Source: Microbispora amethystogenes (GTDB lineage Bacteria > Actinomycetota > Actinomycetes > Streptosporangiales > Streptosporangiaceae). Taken from it: DNA of 64,000 nucleotides. The notes under the pieces were generated by a model that was not told the origin of the DNA, searched no databases, and saw only the letters and a list, made by a program, of their open reading frames with translations. Where the stretch lies: positions 1 to 64,000 of the forward strand of contig NZ_BOOB01000054.1 of assembly GCF_016863015.1 (NCBI RefSeq). The letters are read 5' to 3'. The first letter of the stretch is position 1, and each line of letters opens with the position of its first letter. This document shows positions 37,047-45,728 of the stretch, one piece after another. A program made the translations under genes and the position numbers.

Positions 37047-37397
37047 ATGAGCAGCGCCGAGATCGACGACTACGTCGAGACCAAGCTCGACCCGAAATAC
37101 CGGGAACTCGTTGCGGCCCTGCGGGCCCTCATGGCCGAAGAGGCCCCCGAGGCGACCGAAGGCCTCACCTACGGCTCGCCCGCCTGGCGCGGCAAGAAGA
37201 TGCTCGCGGTCATCAGCCAGAGCAAGACCCACCTCACCTTCGCCTTCGAGCGCGGCGCGGAGATGACGGACGCGCACGGCCTGCTCGAAGGAGTCGGCAA
37301 GAAGACCCGCCACGTCAAGATCAAGATAGTGGACGGAATCAACGAGGCGGCGCTGCGCGACTACATCGGCCAGGCCGTCCGGCTCGACGCGAGTTAG
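37047..37397 (+). CDS. DUF1801/YdhG-like protein
   Basis: 116 residues. The pattern YRELVAALRALMAEEAPEA, TYGSPAWRGKKMLAVI, LTFAFERGAEM and KKTRHVKIK is that of the DUF1801 (YdhG) fold, a small cytoplasmic alpha/beta protein of unclear role. The last four bases overlap the convergent VanY-type gene. Confidence 0.8.
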   Translation: MSSAEIDDYVETKLDPKYRELVAALRALMAEEAPEATEGLTYGSPAWRGKKMLAVISQSKTHLTFAFERGAEMTDAHGLLEGVGKKTRHVKIKIVDGINEAALRDYIGQAVRLDAS

Positions 37398-38512
37398 GGC
37401 AGCAGCGAGCCGAGCTTGGGGTCGTACTCCCAGTGCCACGGCTCGAAGGGGCTGTGATAGGCCCAGTCGGGGTGGAACCAGCCGTACTTCTTGCCGTTGG
37501 CCTCAAGCCAGTTGAACTGGGCGGACCGGAAGCTCTGCACGCCGCCGCAGAGGTCGACGGCGAGCCCCAGCCCGTGGTTGCTCTTGCCCGGCGTGGCCGC
37601 GAACCCGGGCCGCCGGTAGTAGACGGCCTGCTGCTCGCCGAGGCTGCGGTAGCTGTCGGAGATGCACATCGGCGTGCCGAAGCGTTTCTTGTAGGCGAGG
37701 TTCAGGTCGGCGAAGGCGATCGCCGCGTCCGCCCGCAGGGTCTCCCCGCCCTGTGGGAGGGGGCACAGGATGTTCTTGGGGAGAAGGCCGTTCGGATACT
37801 GCTCCGCCTGCGCGATCCGGGTGGGATCGCAGCCGCCCGCGCCCTCTGTCCCCTGGCCGATCTTCACGCCAAGTTTGACCAGCGCCCTGGTCAGCGACCG
37901 GACCAGCGTCGTGGAGCGCTTACGCATGAGGGTGACCTGCGCGCTGAGCTGCGCCTCCTGGAGAAGGCTGGCCGCCCGTAGCTCCTGCGCCTCCTGCGCG
38001 AGCCGCTGCTGACCTTCGAGCAGCTTCGACGCCTCGCTGAGAACGGTGTTGTGCCCGGCGACCAGATGCTGCATGTCGCTCATCCTGCGCAGGATGGCCG
38101 TGCCGTCCCCACCGGCGATGAACGGGCTGAGGCCCCCGACCGAGGGATCCTGGTAGAGCGACGCCGCCAGGTCGGACAACGGCTTGCGCAGTCTGTTGAG
38201 CTCGGCCGTGGCCTGCTGGAGACGGGTGAGCTTGCCCGCAAGCTCCTTCTCCACGCCGGCGAACTTCTTCTGCCGCGCCACCAAAGCCCGGTTCGCGTCC
38301 TCGATCGACTTGTAGGCCTTCTGGGCCTCACGCCGCAGCTCAGTCAAGGAGGTGGGCTCCTTGCCGAGCTCGCCGGCCCACACGGCGGCGTCCGTACGGG
38401 CGCTCGCGTCGACGGTCGTACGCGCCGATGCCGCCGCGGCCGTGGAGGCACCGGTGAGCGAGGTCATCACCGTGACGACCGCGATCAGCCCGGCCGACCG
38501 AGGAGATGACAC
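37394..38512 (-). CDS. Secreted VanY-type D-Ala-D-Ala carboxypeptidase with coiled coil
   Basis: 372 residues. A signal peptide (cleavage near AAAASA) leads to a long coiled coil (about 50-215), like the hinge helices of actinobacterial wall hydrolases. The C-terminal domain is a peptidase M15B: SDSYRSLGEQQAVYY, SNHGLGLAVDLCGG with the metal His and Asp, and EPWHWEY with the catalytic Glu and third metal His. All zinc ligands are present, so it should cut peptidoglycan stem peptides. The gene overlaps the DUF1801 stop by four bases. Confidence 0.92.
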   Translation of the reverse strand: MSSPRSAGLIAVVTVMTSLTGASTAAAASARTTVDASARTDAAVWAGELGKEPTSLTELRREAQKAYKSIEDANRALVARQKKFAGVEKELAGKLTRLQQATAELNRLRKPLSDLAASLYQDPSVGGLSPFIAGGDGTAILRRMSDMQHLVAGHNTVLSEASKLLEGQQRLAQEAQELRAASLLQEAQLSAQVTLMRKRSTTLVRSLTRALVKLGVKIGQGTEGAGGCDPTRIAQAEQYPNGLLPKNILCPLPQGGETLRADAAIAFADLNLAYKKRFGTPMCISDSYRSLGEQQAVYYRRPGFAATPGKSNHGLGLAVDLCGGVQSFRSAQFNWLEANGKKYGWFHPDWAYHSPFEPWHWEYDPKLGSLLP

Positions 38513-38650
38513 GCTCCGACTCCCCCGTTTGCGAACTCGTGACCTGGGTCAGGGACGCACGTTACTACAGCGTCCGGTGGGCCGGTGCCCTGGTTCGCTC
38601 AAGCGCTATCGACCGATCACGTCGCGTTTGCGCCTTTCCCGCTCATGCGC

Positions 38651-39217
38651 CTACTGCCCGCCACCCTCCCGGCAGGCATCCCAGAGCCACGTGCCCTCCC
38701 ATTCCGGAGCACACGCCGGGCGTTCCTTCCGGGGTTCCGGCTGTTTGATTGGCTGCCTTTTCTCCGGCACGCTCCGGGGGACCGCCTTCCAGACCCGCCC
38801 GACGACCGGCACGGGAACAGCGGGAAGCCGCACCAGCCCCTCATAGCGACGCGCCGGCCCGTACGGCTCCGGCACCGGCGTCGGTTCCAGCAGCGCCTTT
38901 GCCGTCCGCGCGGCCCGGTCGGGGTCCGGTAGCGGCCGCGCCCCCGACGCCGCCTCGGCGGCCAGCCCCGGCCCGGCACCTCGTACGCCGCCGACAGGCT
39001 CGGTGAGCACGCGCCGGGCCTCATCCGCCAGGCCGCTCCGCGTGCGTTCCCCGTAGCCCGCGAGATCGGCCACGAGCAAGCCTGAAGCCAGGATCCCCGG
39101 CGCGATCATCGCCGCGACGAGCGTCATCGATCGCCGCCGCAGGGATCCGCGTCGTGTTACGGTCACAGCCAGCGACGGTAAGGGGCCTCCCTGGTGCGAG
39201 CGGCGGCGAGTTGCCAT
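38651..39217 (-). CDS. Membrane-anchored or secreted protein of unknown function
   Basis: 188 residues from ATG 39217 (MATRRRSHQGG). A basic N-terminus precedes one hydrophobic segment (MTLVAAMIAPGILASGLLVADLA, written in two parts: MTLVAAMIAPG and ILASGLLVADLA). The remainder is Pro/Arg rich with no domain and ends CREGGGQ. The frame stays open upstream, but that part is antisense to tRNA-Arg. It lies between the VanY gene and the tRNA. Confidence 0.5.
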   Translation of the reverse strand: MATRRRSHQGGPLPSLAVTVTRRGSLRRRSMTLVAAMIAPGILASGLLVADLAGYGERTRSGLADEARRVLTEPVGGVRGAGPGLAAEAASGARPLPDPDRAARTAKALLEPTPVPEPYGPARRYEGLVRLPAVPVPVVGRVWKAVPRSVPEKRQPIKQPEPRKERPACAPEWEGTWLWDACREGGGQ

Positions 39218-39322
39218 GCCTTTACCGCAGGTCGGCCGACCGATGACCACCGACTTCTCCACCGCACCCCGGGTGGAGGCGCAAGCGCCCCAACCTTTCG
39301 CTAGGCTTAGCACCGCACACTT

Positions 39323-39395
39323 GCCTCCGTAGCTCAGGGGATAGAGCACCGCTCTCCTAAAGCGGGTGCCGCAGGTTCGAATCCTGCCGGGGGCA
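39323..39395 (+). tRNA. tRNA-Arg (anticodon CCT)
   Basis: 73 nt: acceptor GCCTCCG/CGGGGGC with discriminator A, D-arm with GCTC/GAGC, anticodon stem CCGCT/AGCGG around loop CTCCTAA, and T-stem GCAGG/CCTGC with TTCGAAT loop. It decodes AGG. The 3' side opens onto a catabolic island. Confidence 0.95.
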
Positions 39396-39668
39396 CATAT
39401 CCCATCAAAGTGTGGGGATGAGCGGACAATTTCCAACGTGTCGGCGCACAGATGACAGCGATCCAGCCGCCGCCTACCGTCCCTCGCCTCACCTCTACCG
39501 CCCAGCACATCACCTGCCCCCAGGCTGCCTGGCGACGACGTACGTCCGCTTGCAGGTCCAGACGGAGCTCCGGGGCCGGCGACTCCCCCGGCGCGACGTC
39601 ATGGCTGATGGAGAGGAGCGCGCGGCCGGTCGAGGCCTGCAAGCCGGAGCGCCTCGGTGGTGACGTCG

Positions 39669-40496
39669 TCAGACGACGATCACTTCGAGGCCGGTGTCGC
39701 TCAACCGGGCGACTTCCGTGGGGTCGGCGCCGTCGTCGGTCACGAGCACGTCGATGTCCTCAATAGGGGCGATGGGAGTGAAGCCGCGGCGCCCGACCTT
39801 GCTGGAGTCGGCGACGACGACCTTTCGGGTGGCCCGTCGCACGATTGTCGCGCCGACCTCGGCCACGAGCTGGTGCGGTGTGGTCAGGCCCCCGTCGGCG
39901 CTCAGGCCGTCGCACCCGAGGACCGCGACGTCGGCGCTGACCCCCTCGAACGCGGCCACCGCCTGGGGGCCGACGAAGGCCATGTAGGCGGGCAGGTACA
40001 GGCCGCCGACGGCCACCAGGTGAGGATCACCCCAGGCGCTGACGTCGTCGATGATCGGCAGGGAGTTGGTGACCACGGTCAGGGACGTCTGCGCGGATGC
40101 GTCCAGGCTTGCGGCGACCCGGGCAACCGTGGACCCGGAGTAGAAGAAGACCACCGAGGCGTGGTCGAGGAGGGTGGCGGCTCGACGGGCGATCTTGAAC
40201 TTGGCCTCGGCGTTGCGCTGAGCGGCCTCGGCGTACTGCCGGGAGGTCGGGGTGTGCGCGGGGCGGCCGGCGCCGCCGCGAACCCTGGTGATCAGCCCCT
40301 CGGCGACCATGGCGTTCAGGTCGCGCCGCACCGACATCTCGGTGAGGCCGAACTCGTCGGCGAGCTCCTTTACGCTGACGAACTCCTTGCCGTCGAGGAG
40401 CTCGAGCACGCGCGCACGGCGTTCGCGCGTACGCAGTCGGGGAGGGCTGAGCTCGGACTCACGTACGGAAGAGGACTGGGTCACCACACCGCCCAT
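39669..40496 (-). CDS. DeoR/GlpR-family transcriptional regulator
   Basis: 275 residues. The N-terminal winged helix reads RRARVLELLDGKEFVSVKEL, continuing ADEFGLTEMSVRRDLNAM, the DeoR helix-turn-helix. The C-terminal DeoRC sensor has FFYSGSTVARVA and VLGCDGLSADGGLTT, and KVVVADSSKVGRRGF. Such proteins repress sugar or polyol genes and sense phosphorylated intermediates. The adjacent FGGY kinase would make one. Two GTTCG elements 11 bp apart sit at its start codon and recur in the promoter at 43000-43100. Confidence 0.92.
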   Translation of the reverse strand: MGGVVTQSSSVRESELSPPRLRTRERRARVLELLDGKEFVSVKELADEFGLTEMSVRRDLNAMVAEGLITRVRGGAGRPAHTPTSRQYAEAAQRNAEAKFKIARRAATLLDHASVVFFYSGSTVARVAASLDASAQTSLTVVTNSLPIIDDVSAWGDPHLVAVGGLYLPAYMAFVGPQAVAAFEGVSADVAVLGCDGLSADGGLTTPHQLVAEVGATIVRRATRKVVVADSSKVGRRGFTPIAPIEDIDVLVTDDGADPTEVARLSDTGLEVIVV

Positions 40497-40547
40497 GTTC
40501 GCATCCTGTTCGGTTCATGCACAACACAACACCGAGGTGTGCGTTCG
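40497..40547. promoter_or_regulatory. GTTCG direct repeats in the DeoR promoter
   Basis: GTTCG occurs at 40497-40501, 40508-40512 and 40543-40547. The first two are one helical turn apart, and the last lies in the palindrome GTGCGTTCGCAC. The same half-site is clustered in the divergent promoter at 42999-43098, consistent with binding by the DeoR protein. Confidence 0.55.
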
Positions 40548-40589
40548 CACAGTTGGGCTCGACGTACGCCATGGAACTGTCGAGCGTGC

Positions 40590-41189
40590 CTAAAGGACGT
40601 CGGAGCGCCAGCCGGTGGCGTCCTGCTCGGTGATCTCGCGCAGGATCCGGGCGGGGTTACCGGCGGCGATGACGCGTGCGGGGACGTCCCGGGTCACGAC
40701 GGCCCCGGAGCCGACGATCGCGCCGTCGCCGATGGTCACGCCGGGGTTGACGGTGACCCCGCCTCCTATCCACACGCCGTCGCCGATCGTCACGGGCTTG
40801 GCGTAGCAGGCTCCGGCGACGCGCTCGGCGGGATCGACGGCGTGGTTGGAGGTGTAGATGCTCACGCGCGGTCCGAGCAGGACGTTGTCGCCGATCGTGA
40901 TTCGTGCGCCGTCGAGCATGACGGCGTCGAAGTTGGCGTAGAAGCCGGCGCCGACGCTGATGTTGTAGCCGAACTCGCACCGGAAGGTGGGCTCGAAGTG
41001 GGCGCCGGGACCGACGTTGTCGAGCAGGTCACGCAGGAGGGCCTCACGGTGGGCCTGGGGAGCGCCGAAGCTGTCGTTGTAGGCGTTGGTGAGCAGCACG
41101 GCCCGCTGGCGGGCGGCGACCAGTTCGTCGGTCAGGTCGTTGTACATCCGCCCGGTGAGGATGTGGGCGCGTTGTGCCTCGAGGCTCAC
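40590..41189 (-). CDS. Maltose/galactoside O-acetyltransferase-like (LbH family)
   Basis: 199 residues from GTG 41189, with GGAG seven bases upstream. The left-handed beta-helix hexapeptide repeats are seen in VTIGDGVWIGGGVTVNPG and VTIGDGAIVGSGAVV. The active-site His is in YTSNHAVDP. The N-terminal GRMYNDLTDEL is the Mac/LacA motif. It would O-acetylate a sugar or polyol using acetyl-CoA, perhaps to detoxify non-metabolised substrate. It is downstream of the APC permease on the same strand. Confidence 0.9.
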   Translation of the reverse strand: MSLEAQRAHILTGRMYNDLTDELVAARQRAVLLTNAYNDSFGAPQAHREALLRDLLDNVGPGAHFEPTFRCEFGYNISVGAGFYANFDAVMLDGARITIGDNVLLGPRVSIYTSNHAVDPAERVAGACYAKPVTIGDGVWIGGGVTVNPGVTIGDGAIVGSGAVVTRDVPARVIAAGNPARILREITEQDATGWRSDVL

Positions 41190-41309
41190 GGTTGTCTCCT
41201 GCGGCGTTCGGTTTTCGTGTCGGTGCACGATGTGGGGTGGTGCGCGGGTGCCTGCGCGACCGGCTTCGAGCCGGGCCGCGCAGGCGCAGGGCGCGGTGCT
41301 CGTTGAGGA

Positions 41310-42872
41310 TCAAGTGTTGCGGACGTCGGCCACCGACGCTGACGGGGCCTCTCCCGCGGTGAGCATGACCTGCATGCGGTCGTAGCGTTCGCGCGAGCTT
41401 CGGCGAAGCCACAGTGCGTACCCACTCCCGAGCAAGCCGAAGAGGATCAGCAGGCCGATCAGGATCCAGGTGAGAACCTGGGAGGCACCCAGCAGGAGGT
41501 CGAGGCTGGACAACGCCAAGACGAGGATGCTCCCGAGACCCGCGATGGCGAGCAGCGGAGCGATGACGGTGTGCCAGCGCCGCTTGTCGACGTCGTTGCG
41601 GCGGAAGAAGACGAAGATGGCCACGCCGGCCAGGATCTGCGCCGTGACGATGCCGATGGTCCCGATGCCGGCGAGCCAGGTGAACAGGGTCGTGTAGGGG
41701 TCCAGGCCCGCGATGGCGAAGCCGGCGACCACGGCCGCGGCGCTGATGGTCTGAACCGTAGCGGCGACGTGAGGGGTCTTCTGGACCTTGCGGGTGTGGC
41801 CGAGACGGTTCCAGACCAGGCCCTGGCGGCCCAGCGCGTACAGGTAGCGCGAGAGGTTGTTGTGGAAGGTGACGATCGCGGCGAACAAGGCGGTGATGAT
41901 CAGGACCTGGAAGGTGTGCGCGATCCAGCCACCGAGCACGGTGTCCGCGACGAAGAAGATCAGGTTGCCGGACTCCTTCTGGGCCACGGCCTGGGCGTCG
42001 TCGACGCCGATGGCGTTGATGACCAGGTAGGAGGTCAGTGCGTAGACGCAGGCCATGAAGACGACGGCGAAGTAGGTGGCGCGGGGGATCGTGCGCCGGG
42101 GGTTCTTGGCCTCCTCGGCATAGATGGCCGATCCTTCGAACCCGATGAACGTCGTGTGGGCGAGCATGACGGACACCCCGACACCGGCGGCGAAGACGGT
42201 GGGAATGGAGAACGGGGTGAGGCTGAAGCCCTCACTCGCGGCGGCGGTGTCGGAGCTGAACACGATCCCGGCGCCCAGGGTCAGGAGCATGGTGCACTCG
42301 AGGGTGATGAGCACGCCCAGAATGACGCCGCCGGCGTGGACGCCCTGTAGTCCCAGTGCGAGGCAGGCGAGCATCGCGACGATCGCGCACACCCACCAGG
42401 GCACGTCGACGCCTGCCGCGTCGTGCAGCAGTGAGGACAGGTAGTAGCCGAAGCCGCCGTACAGGGAGAACTGGATGCAGCTGTAGGCGAAGACGGTCAC
42501 CGCGGCCGACCCGAGTCCGACGACGCGGCCCAGGCCGAGGGTGGTGTAGGCGTACAGGGCGCCGGCGTTGGTCACGTGCCGGCTCATGGCCAGGTAGCCC
42601 ACCGCGAACAGCAGCAGGATGCCCGCGGCGATGATGAACGCGCCGGGGGTTCCGGCGCCGTTGCCGAGGCCGATCATGATCGGCACGAGGCCGACCACGC
42701 CGGTCAGGGGCGAGGCCGCGGCGATGATGTAGAAGGCGATCGCCGGCGCGCCGAGCGAGTTGGGCTTGAGCCCGTGATCGCCCGAGTGCGTCTTGCCTCC
42801 ATCGGTGAGGGCGGATGAGGAGCCGGGGCCCGGTGCGGCCTGGGGTGAGTCCTGATGGGGCTGCGTCTGCAT
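41310..42872 (-). CDS. APC-superfamily permease
   Basis: 520 residues from ATG 42872 with about twelve TM helices and a hydrophilic N-terminal tail. Typical APC features are LGAPAIAFYIIAAASPLTGV, the GNGAGTPGAF unwound-helix segment, and FIGFEGSAIYAEEAKNPRRTIPRA. The family normally carries amino acids, amines or polyamines by proton symport. It is the only transporter in an island whose enzymes resemble sugar/polyol degradation, so its substrate may carry an amino group. It is transcribed divergently from the oxidoreductase operon. Confidence 0.92.
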   Translation of the reverse strand: MQTQPHQDSPQAAPGPGSSSALTDGGKTHSGDHGLKPNSLGAPAIAFYIIAAASPLTGVVGLVPIMIGLGNGAGTPGAFIIAAGILLLFAVGYLAMSRHVTNAGALYAYTTLGLGRVVGLGSAAVTVFAYSCIQFSLYGGFGYYLSSLLHDAAGVDVPWWVCAIVAMLACLALGLQGVHAGGVILGVLITLECTMLLTLGAGIVFSSDTAAASEGFSLTPFSIPTVFAAGVGVSVMLAHTTFIGFEGSAIYAEEAKNPRRTIPRATYFAVVFMACVYALTSYLVINAIGVDDAQAVAQKESGNLIFFVADTVLGGWIAHTFQVLIITALFAAIVTFHNNLSRYLYALGRQGLVWNRLGHTRKVQKTPHVAATVQTISAAAVVAGFAIAGLDPYTTLFTWLAGIGTIGIVTAQILAGVAIFVFFRRNDVDKRRWHTVIAPLLAIAGLGSILVLALSSLDLLLGASQVLTWILIGLLILFGLLGSGYALWLRRSSRERYDRMQVMLTAGEAPSASVADVRNT

Positions 42873-42998
42873 CGATGTGCCCACTTTCTTCTTGCGGCAC
42901 GGCACGTGGGGCGTGCGGGCCGCCGAACGGTCCGAGGCACCCAGATCTCAAGGGCAGGGCAGGCCCCGCTGCCCGGCCCTTGACGCCTCGTTGTATTG

Positions 42999-43098
42999 CG
43001 GAGCATCGAACATCGTTCTGGTTCACATGTCAACACTTGCCTGTTTTTTGCGATAGTGAGTAATGTTCGAAACGAACTTCAGATCCACCGCTTCGAAC
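42999..43098. promoter_or_regulatory. Divergent promoter with repeated GTTCG/CGAAC operator half-sites
   Basis: Within the 320-bp gap between the permease and the oxidoreductase. Leftward, TTGACA at 43033-43028 is followed 17 bp on by TTCGAT. Rightward, TTGCCT (43037) and TAATGT (43061) are 18 bp apart. GTTCGAAACGAAC at 43065-43077 overlaps the rightward -10 and start region. CGAAC at 43007-43011 lies over the leftward -10, and another CGAAC is at 43094-43098. The remaining sequence of the gap shows nothing further. Confidence 0.6.
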
Positions 43099-43192
43099 AG
43101 AATTTGATCGTAGGTGGTGGTTCCGGCCGCGGGTCGCGGATCCAGCGGCGATGACGCCGCCCGGCGTCGTTCTCGAGACGGAGGTGAGGCCG

Positions 43193-44605
43193 ATGACCAC
43201 TACGCGCTACGACGTGGTGGTGGTCGGTGGCGGCGTCCTCGGCACAGCCGTGGCCGAGCGGCTGGCGCGCACCAGCGCAAGCGTATGTCTGCTTGAGGCC
43301 GAGGGTGACGTCGGGGAGCACGCGAGCAAGGGCAACGCGGGCGTGGCGGTGTCTTACTACGGTGGGCCGGGCACGCTCGAGACTGACCTGATCAACGCCT
43401 CCAACCCCTTCTGGGAGGAGCTGTGCGAGCGCCTGGACGTGCCCTACCGGCGCATCGGCGGCCTGATGGTGGCCCTGAGCGACCGCGAGGCCGAGCGGCT
43501 GGAGCACACCAGGGCTGAGGCGGCTGCGTGCGGTGTGCGGGTGCGGATCCTCAGCGCCGGCGAGGTACGCGAGGCGGAGCCGTTGGTGACCCCCGACGCG
43601 GTCGCCGGCCTGTCCCTGCCGGACGAGGGCATCATCGACCCGATGCGCCTGACGGCGGCGTTCGCCAGTCTGGCCGCCGTCAACGGTGCGGTGATCCGGC
43701 TACGCGAGCGGGTCGAGGCGATCGAGCACGAGGACGACGGCACCAGCACGGTGATCACCGGCGCCGGACGCTACCGCGCACGGTTCGTCGTCAACGCCGC
43801 GGGCGTCGGCGCGGGCGCCGTGTCGCGGATGGCCGGTGGTGACCCGCTGGTGACCTGGCCGCGCAAGGGGCAGTATGTCGTGGTCGACAGGGCCTTCGCC
43901 GGCGCCCTGCGCCAGATCGTGTTCTGCACCCACCTTCCCGACACCAAGGGCATCAACGTCGTGCCGACCACGCACGGTTCGGCGCTGCTGGGCCCGACGG
44001 CCACCGACGTCACCGATCCGGACGACCGGGCCACCGATGCCGAGACGATCGCCCGGGTCGTCGCCGAGGCGGCTCGGCTGGTGCCCGCTGTGGCCGAGGC
44101 GTACGCGATCAAGACCTTCGCCGCCAACCGCCCGGCCGGCGACGAGCCGTACCGCCTGCGTGTGGACGCGCACGTGCCGAACCTGGTGCACGTCACCGAC
44201 CGCTCGGCAGGGGTGAGCATCTCCCCGGCCGCGGCGCAGTACACCCTCGATCTGCTCCAGGCCGCCGGGCTGGACGCGGTCGAGCGGCCCGGCGCGCACA
44301 CCGCGCTACCGCGAGTCCCACGCCTGCGCACCGCGCCCGAGCCCGAGCGGCTCACGGAGGTCGACCCGCTGTACGGGCAGGTCGTCTGCGCGTGCGAGCA
44401 CGTCAGCGCCGCCGAGATCGAGGCGGCGCTGAGCGCGCCGGTCCCGGCGACGTCCATCGACGGTGTGCGCAAGCGCACCGGCGCCGGCTACGGGCGTTGC
44501 CAGGGCTCGTTGTGCCTGGCCGGCATCTCGTTCCTCACGGCGATGGCGACCGGGTGCGGGCCGGATGCCGTGCGCCACACCGTGCGCGGGACGGTGGGGT
44601 CGTGA
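43193..44605 (+). CDS. FAD-dependent oxidoreductase with C-terminal BFD-type [2Fe-2S] domain
   Basis: 470 residues from ATG 43193, with GGAGGTGAGG upstream. The N-terminus is a Rossmann FAD motif (VVVVGGGVLGTAVAERL) of the DAO/GlpA type, with HASKGNAGV as the flavin loop. A BFD-like iron-sulfur domain follows near 395-445: CACE and later GRCQGSLC give a CxC...CxxxxC cysteine set. This layout is that of GlpA-like glycerol-3-phosphate dehydrogenase and of two-subunit amine/amino-acid dehydrogenases. The next gene overlaps by four bases and encodes a partner flavoprotein. Confidence 0.88.
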   Translation: MTTTRYDVVVVGGGVLGTAVAERLARTSASVCLLEAEGDVGEHASKGNAGVAVSYYGGPGTLETDLINASNPFWEELCERLDVPYRRIGGLMVALSDREAERLEHTRAEAAACGVRVRILSAGEVREAEPLVTPDAVAGLSLPDEGIIDPMRLTAAFASLAAVNGAVIRLRERVEAIEHEDDGTSTVITGAGRYRARFVVNAAGVGAGAVSRMAGGDPLVTWPRKGQYVVVDRAFAGALRQIVFCTHLPDTKGINVVPTTHGSALLGPTATDVTDPDDRATDAETIARVVAEAARLVPAVAEAYAIKTFAANRPAGDEPYRLRVDAHVPNLVHVTDRSAGVSISPAAAQYTLDLLQAAGLDAVERPGAHTALPRVPRLRTAPEPERLTEVDPLYGQVVCACEHVSAAEIEAALSAPVPATSIDGVRKRTGAGYGRCQGSLCLAGISFLTAMATGCGPDAVRHTVRGTVGS

Positions 44606-45393
44606 GCCGCCTGCTGGTCGTCGGCGCCGGCCCGAGCGGCCTGGGCTGCGCCACCGAGCTCGCTCGAAGCGGTGGACACGACGTACTGCTGATCGACCGG
44701 GTCCCGGTCGCCGGGGGCGAGTCCGGGTGGGACAAGCCCGAGGTGCGCGATCTGGTCCGCGCCGCGACCGGCGCCGGTGTCGAATTCCGGCTCGGGGCCG
44801 CGGCCGCCGTCTGGACCGACCGGCGTCTGCTGCTGACCGCACCGGGCGCGATCCGGTGGGTCGAGGCCGACCACCTGTTCTACGCGGGAGGACTCCGCCC
44901 CGCCACCGCTTCCGACCTGAACATCGTCGGTGAACGGCCCGCGGGAGTGCTGCCCGCGACCGTGGCCGACCACCTGCTGAGCACCGGCGTGCGACTGTGG
45001 AAGCGCGCCGTGGTCGTGGGCGACGGGCCGTGGGCGCCGCACATCGCGGAGCGGATCCGTGGGGCCGGCGGCCACGTGACCGCGGTCGGCGCCGGATCGC
45101 CCACGTGGGCCGACCAGGTGGTCGCGGGAGGAACGGGACTGGAGGTCCTCGGGAGCGACCGCGTGCACACACTTCGCGTCGTCGACGGGACCCGGGTGAG
45201 GGACCTGGTGTGTGACGTGGTCATCCTCGCCTCCGGGCCCTTACCGAACCGCAACGTCGACGGCGCGCTGGCCGAAGGGGCCCCGCATGTCACGTTCGTC
45301 CAGCCCCTCGACGCCCGGGGAATCGCACCTCGCGCCCAGGCCGGGCGCGCCATCGCCGCCCACTGGGCCCGTACGAACGGAGGAAACCCGTGA
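44602..45393 (+). CDS. Short NAD(P)/FAD-dependent oxidoreductase, partner of the preceding flavoprotein
   Basis: 263 residues from GTG 44602 (GTGA overlap). Residues 3-20 are LLVVGAGPSGLGCATELA, an FAD-binding fold. A second nucleotide motif appears near 140 (AVVVGDGPWAPHIAE). It is much shorter than the usual 400-residue partner subunits and lacks the paired CxxC, so it may serve only as an electron-transfer or scaffold subunit. It ends in a four-base overlap with the small gene at 45390. Confidence 0.82.
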   Translation: MSRLLVVGAGPSGLGCATELARSGGHDVLLIDRVPVAGGESGWDKPEVRDLVRAATGAGVEFRLGAAAAVWTDRRLLLTAPGAIRWVEADHLFYAGGLRPATASDLNIVGERPAGVLPATVADHLLSTGVRLWKRAVVVGDGPWAPHIAERIRGAGGHVTAVGAGSPTWADQVVAGGTGLEVLGSDRVHTLRVVDGTRVRDLVCDVVILASGPLPNRNVDGALAEGAPHVTFVQPLDARGIAPRAQAGRAIAAHWARTNGGNP

Positions 45394-45620
45394 AAGTCAG
45401 CTCCCCGATCGGCGAGCTGCCCTTCGAGCCGCGCAGCCTGCGCGTGCGGGACGGCGGCATTCAGATGGAAGGCGTCATGGGTGCCTGGCCCGCCAAGGTG
45501 GAGATCGACGCCGACGACATCCCCGGCCTGCTGCGGCTCGTCCTGCGCCCGGGTGTCCTGGGCGTTCTGATCCGGATCGCGTTCGCCCAGGCCCGGCGCG
45601 CCCTCTTCCGCCGTCGCTGA
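45390..45620 (+). CDS. Small protein of unknown function coupled to the oxidoreductase genes
   Basis: 76 residues from GTG 45390 (GTGA overlap). It starts KVSSPIGELPFEPRSLRVRDGG, has a central MEGVMGAWPAKVEIDADDIP and a hydrophobic to basic C-terminus ending ARRALFRRR, which may be amphipathic and membrane-binding. There are no cysteines, so it is not the small ferredoxin-like or DUF1667 subunit found with similar enzymes. Coupling suggests a third subunit or membrane anchor. Confidence 0.65.
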   Translation: MKVSSPIGELPFEPRSLRVRDGGIQMEGVMGAWPAKVEIDADDIPGLLRLVLRPGVLGVLIRIAFAQARRALFRRR

Positions 45621-45728
45621 TCACCCCGCCTCGCGGAGCTTCGCGTTCTCGGACGCGCGCCCCGGCCGTTCGCGAGTCCGCTCCCTGCAGTTCCCGACCC
45701 ATGACTCGACTACGAGAAAGAAGACCCG

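Noticed and set aside
38651-39508. Longer start for the unknown membrane protein
   Set aside because: The extra N-terminal part is antisense to tRNA-Arg; the ATG at 39217 is better.
39334-39642. 102-codon leftward frame between tRNA-Arg and the DeoR gene
   Set aside because: It runs antisense through the tRNA. The part WAVEVRRG...VICAPTRW looks somewhat protein-like and could be an old island remnant, but support is too weak to call. I see nothing else in 39396-39668.
45390-45620. DUF1667 or ferredoxin-like third subunit
   Set aside because: The 76-residue protein has no cysteines.
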